Part shown: one piece after another, positions 62,026 through 64,000 of the stretch
Numbering within the stretch: the stretch's first letter is position 1
How the letters are laid out: every line of letters begins with the position of its first letter
DNA from: Labrys wisconsinensis
GTDB lineage: Bacteria > Pseudomonadota > Alphaproteobacteria > Rhizobiales > Labraceae
Length of the DNA: 64,000 nucleotides
Direction: 5' to 3'
Assembly: GCF_030814995.1 (NCBI RefSeq)
Contig: NZ_JAUSVX010000008.1
Span: forward strand, 286,479 to 350,478
The notes under the pieces: generated by a model
Told to the model about the DNA's origin: nothing
The model's input: only the letters and a program-made list of their open reading frames with translations
Database searches by the model: none
Program-made: the position numbers and the translations under genes

Positions 62026-63524
62026 CAAACGTCGAAGCCGCGTGTGTCCTGAAGGTGCGGGATGTCGTCAAGACGTTCCCGGCAGTTCGCGCCCTCGACG
62101 GCGTCAGTCTCGAGGTCAGGCGAGGCGAGGTGCACGCCCTCCTGGGCGAGAACGGCGCGGGCAAGTCGACGTTGATGAAGACGCTGGCGGGTATGTTTGT
62201 GCCGGACTCCGGTACGATCGCGATCGACGGCCGCGAAGTGCAGCCGAAGACTCCGCTTGAAGCGAAGGCGCTCGGCGTGGTGCTGATCCACCAGGAGCTG
62301 TCCCTGGTCGAAGACTTGACCGTCGCGGAGAACGTCTTCCTCGGGGCTTTGCCGCGCCGCAGGCTCGGTTTCGTCGACTGGGACAAGCTGCATCGCCAGA
62401 CGGCCGGCATCCTGCAGCGCCTGAACTGCGATTTCTCGTCGACGAGCCTTGTCGCGGACCTCTCCATCGCCCGCAAGCAGATGGTCGAGATCGCCCGTGC
62501 CCTGACGGTCGACGCCAAGGTCGTGATCTTCGACGAGCCGACCGCGTCTTTGACGGATCAGGAGAAACTGGTCCTCTTCGACATCATCGCCGACCTCAAG
62601 GCGGCGGGCGTCGGCATCGTCTACATCTCCCACCGCATGGAAGAGATCTTCCGGATTTCAGACCGCATCACCGTGCTTCGCGACGGCACCTATCGCGGAA
62701 CGCTCGAGACCGCCGGCACGAACGAGGCCGAGGTGACGCGCCTGATGATCGGGCGCACCTTGGACTATTCGCAGAACAGAGAGGCCGTCGCCCCCGGGGA
62801 GATCGTGCTGGAGACGCGCGGACTGTGCTGTGGTGATCTCTTCCAGGACGTTTCGTTCACGGTGCGCGCCGGCGAAGTCGTCGGGTTCTCGGGCCTGATC
62901 GGGGCAGGGCGGAGCGAGCTGGCCGAAACCCTGTTCGGGTTGCGCCGCCCGACGGCCGGCACGATCCTGATGAACGGCACGAGCGTGCTGGTCGGGTCGC
63001 CCTCCGACGCGATCCGGCACGGCATCTCCCTGGTCCCCGAAAGCCGCAAGGAGCAGGGCCTGGTCCTCGGCATGAACTGCCGCGACAACATCACCCTGCC
63101 GCAGATCGACAAGCTCCGGGCCGGCCCGTTCTTGTCGTCGGCCGGCGAGCTCGAGATCTACGAAACCTATCAGAAGCGGCTGAGCATCCGTTCGCCGAGT
63201 TGGCGCCAGCTGGTGCGAAACCTCTCGGGCGGTAATCAGCAGAAGATCGTCATCGGAAAGTGGCTGGCGATGAAGCCCAGGCTGCTGATCGTCGACGAGC
63301 CGACCCGCGGCATCGATGTCGGCTCGAAGGCGGAGATCCACAAGCTCATCCGCGAGCTTGCCCATGGCGGCTATGCGATCATCGTGATCTCGTCGGAAAT
63401 GCCGGAGATCCTGCACGTGTCGGATCGCATCGTCACGATGTATCACGGACGGGTCATGCGGGAGTTCTCGGCGGCCGAAGCCAACGAGAGCAGCCTGGTC
63501 CAGGCGATTTCGGGGATTGCTTGA
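62022..63524 (+). CDS. CUT2 ABC transporter ATPase with two NBDs (module C)
   Basis: The 500-residue RbsA-type ATPase has domain 1 with Walker A GENGAGKST, signature LSIARKQMVEIARAL and Walker B VIFDEPTASL. Domain 2 has the usual degenerate Walker A (GLIGAGRSEL), signature LSGGNQQKIVIGKWL and Walker B LLIVDEPTRGIDVG. Unlike the module A ATPase, the second Walker B keeps the Glu. It is the last gene of the operon. Confidence 0.95.
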   Translation: MTNVEAACVLKVRDVVKTFPAVRALDGVSLEVRRGEVHALLGENGAGKSTLMKTLAGMFVPDSGTIAIDGREVQPKTPLEAKALGVVLIHQELSLVEDLTVAENVFLGALPRRRLGFVDWDKLHRQTAGILQRLNCDFSSTSLVADLSIARKQMVEIARALTVDAKVVIFDEPTASLTDQEKLVLFDIIADLKAAGVGIVYISHRMEEIFRISDRITVLRDGTYRGTLETAGTNEAEVTRLMIGRTLDYSQNREAVAPGEIVLETRGLCCGDLFQDVSFTVRAGEVVGFSGLIGAGRSELAETLFGLRRPTAGTILMNGTSVLVGSPSDAIRHGISLVPESRKEQGLVLGMNCRDNITLPQIDKLRAGPFLSSAGELEIYETYQKRLSIRSPSWRQLVRNLSGGNQQKIVIGKWLAMKPRLLIVDEPTRGIDVGSKAEIHKLIRELAHGGYAIIVISSEMPEILHVSDRIVTMYHGRVMREFSAAEANESSLVQAISGIA

Positions 63525-63648
63525 AAGGCCGGGAACCCGGATCGGGAAGCTCCCATCGGCCTCTTTGGCTCGCCGTCGTTAGTCGCCTGTGAAGAACTCG
63601 CAACCCTTTGAAGGGTGGAGAGTTTCCGTATTCTCCAAGTATTGGCGA

Positions 63649-63687
63649 TTGCCGGAAATCGCGAATGTGGACAGCGATTTCCGGCAA
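63649..63687. repeat. Strong inverted repeat downstream of module C
   Basis: The arms TTGCCGGAAATCGC (63649-63662) and GCGATTTCCGGCAA (63674-63687) are perfect over 14 bases with an 11-base spacer. It lies between the ABC operon and a transposase gene. It may terminate the ABC operon or belong to the insertion sequence. No T-run follows. Confidence 0.6.
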
Positions 63688-63747
63688 ATTGACGGGGCGT
63701 TCTGCGCGTGATTCCGTCGTCACGACGAGGCGGCGATGGAGCGAGCC

Positions 63748-64000
63748 ATGCGTCCGAGAGAACGGCGGGAGGGCGGCCAGACCGATCTGTTCCGGGCCCG
63801 GCTCGACCAGATCCTCGACATGGCCCATGCGCTGGTGAAGCTGGCGCGGACGATCGACTGGCACTTCCTGGAGAGGCAGTTCGGCGCGGTCTACGACGAT
63901 GACCCCGGCCGCCCGCCGCTGCCGACCCGGCTGACGACGAATGCTCCGCATTCGCGTTGAGATGGCGGGCCTGGCTATCCTCAAGGCGACATACAACCTG
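63748..64000 (+). pseudogene. IS5-family transposase, N-terminal part, disrupted, cut by window edge
   Basis: The frame gives MRPRERREGGQTDLFRARLD and ALVKLARTIDWHFLERQFGA, ending PGRPPLPTRL, typical of IS5-type transposases. The next expected residues (MAGLAILK..YNL) appear in another frame after an extra 28 bases (about 63934-63961). The extra bases contain the hairpin CGAATGC-TCC-GCATTCG and introduce a stop. The gene is therefore probably inactive. The rest lies beyond the window. The left end of the element is not certain. Confidence 0.8.

Noticed and set aside
19470..64000. Proven integrative element inserted at tRNA-Gly
   Set aside because: No integrase gene and no second copy of the tRNA 3' end are visible, so only a boundary is suggested.
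1..64000. CRISPR arrays, rRNA operons, phage genes
   Set aside because: I saw no regularly spaced repeats, no rRNA sequence and no phage structural genes.

Overview
The window is high-GC DNA from an alphaproteobacterium, most likely of the order Hyphomicrobiales (Rhizobiales). The lineage markers are a ChpT-type histidine phosphotransferase, an EipA/DUF1134 envelope protein, a Porin_2-type porin, a RIME-like palindromic intergenic element and many CUT2 sugar ABC transporters. I cannot name the genus from sequence alone.

Positions 1-19.6 kb look like ordinary chromosome: cheA (cut by the window edge), chpT, a YbaK-type deacylase, a TetR regulator divergent from a flavodoxin-fold NAD(P)H oxidoreductase, ubiA, a Glyoxalase_8/pentapeptide-repeat protein, cysQ, a YHS protein, eipA, a membrane-anchored coiled-coil protein, psuG, a lytic transglycosylase, an amino-acid ABC binding protein and permease without ATPase, a LacI regulator, a GNAT enzyme, an ArsR regulator divergent from an Old Yellow Enzyme, prfC, and tRNA-Gly(GCC) with a terminator.

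After the tRNA the character changes. About 1.7 kb of gene-poor, lower-GC DNA leads into an accessory catabolic region built of three modules. Insertion-sequence relics lie at about 27.2, 46.8-47.9 and 63.7 kb. Module A (21.3-27.1 kb) is a CUT2 ABC transporter plus an aldo/keto reductase. Module B (27.6-46.2 kb) holds a porin, an SDR/tautomerase/aldo-keto reductase/FAH-hydrolase group, an SDR plus a FrcBCA-like single-NBD transporter, a 2-hydroxyacid dehydrogenase, an amidase, a serine-glyoxylate-type aminotransferase, a GntR regulator, a large FAD/Fe-S dehydrogenase, a gluconokinase and a TauE-type exporter.

Module C (47.9-63.5 kb) is the most striking. A divergent pair of operons links a third CUT2 transporter to a nine-gene catabolic operon. 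That operon encodes a winged-helix/solute-binding-protein fusion regulator, an SDR, an M24-fold protein with one altered metal ligand, E1 alpha and beta, an SSADH-type aldehyde dehydrogenase, E3, and an E2 split over two genes: one keeps the lipoyl domain but has lost the acyltransferase active site, the other keeps the active site but has no lipoyl domain. A perfect palindrome lies in the shared promoter. I infer an inducible uptake-and-cleavage pathway for a polyol or alpha-hydroxyketone, sensed by the fusion protein in the cytoplasm. The substrate is unknown. An IS630 element sits at the 3' end of this operon and joins it to the C-terminal half of a truncated aldo/keto reductase, which indicates an IS-associated rearrangement.
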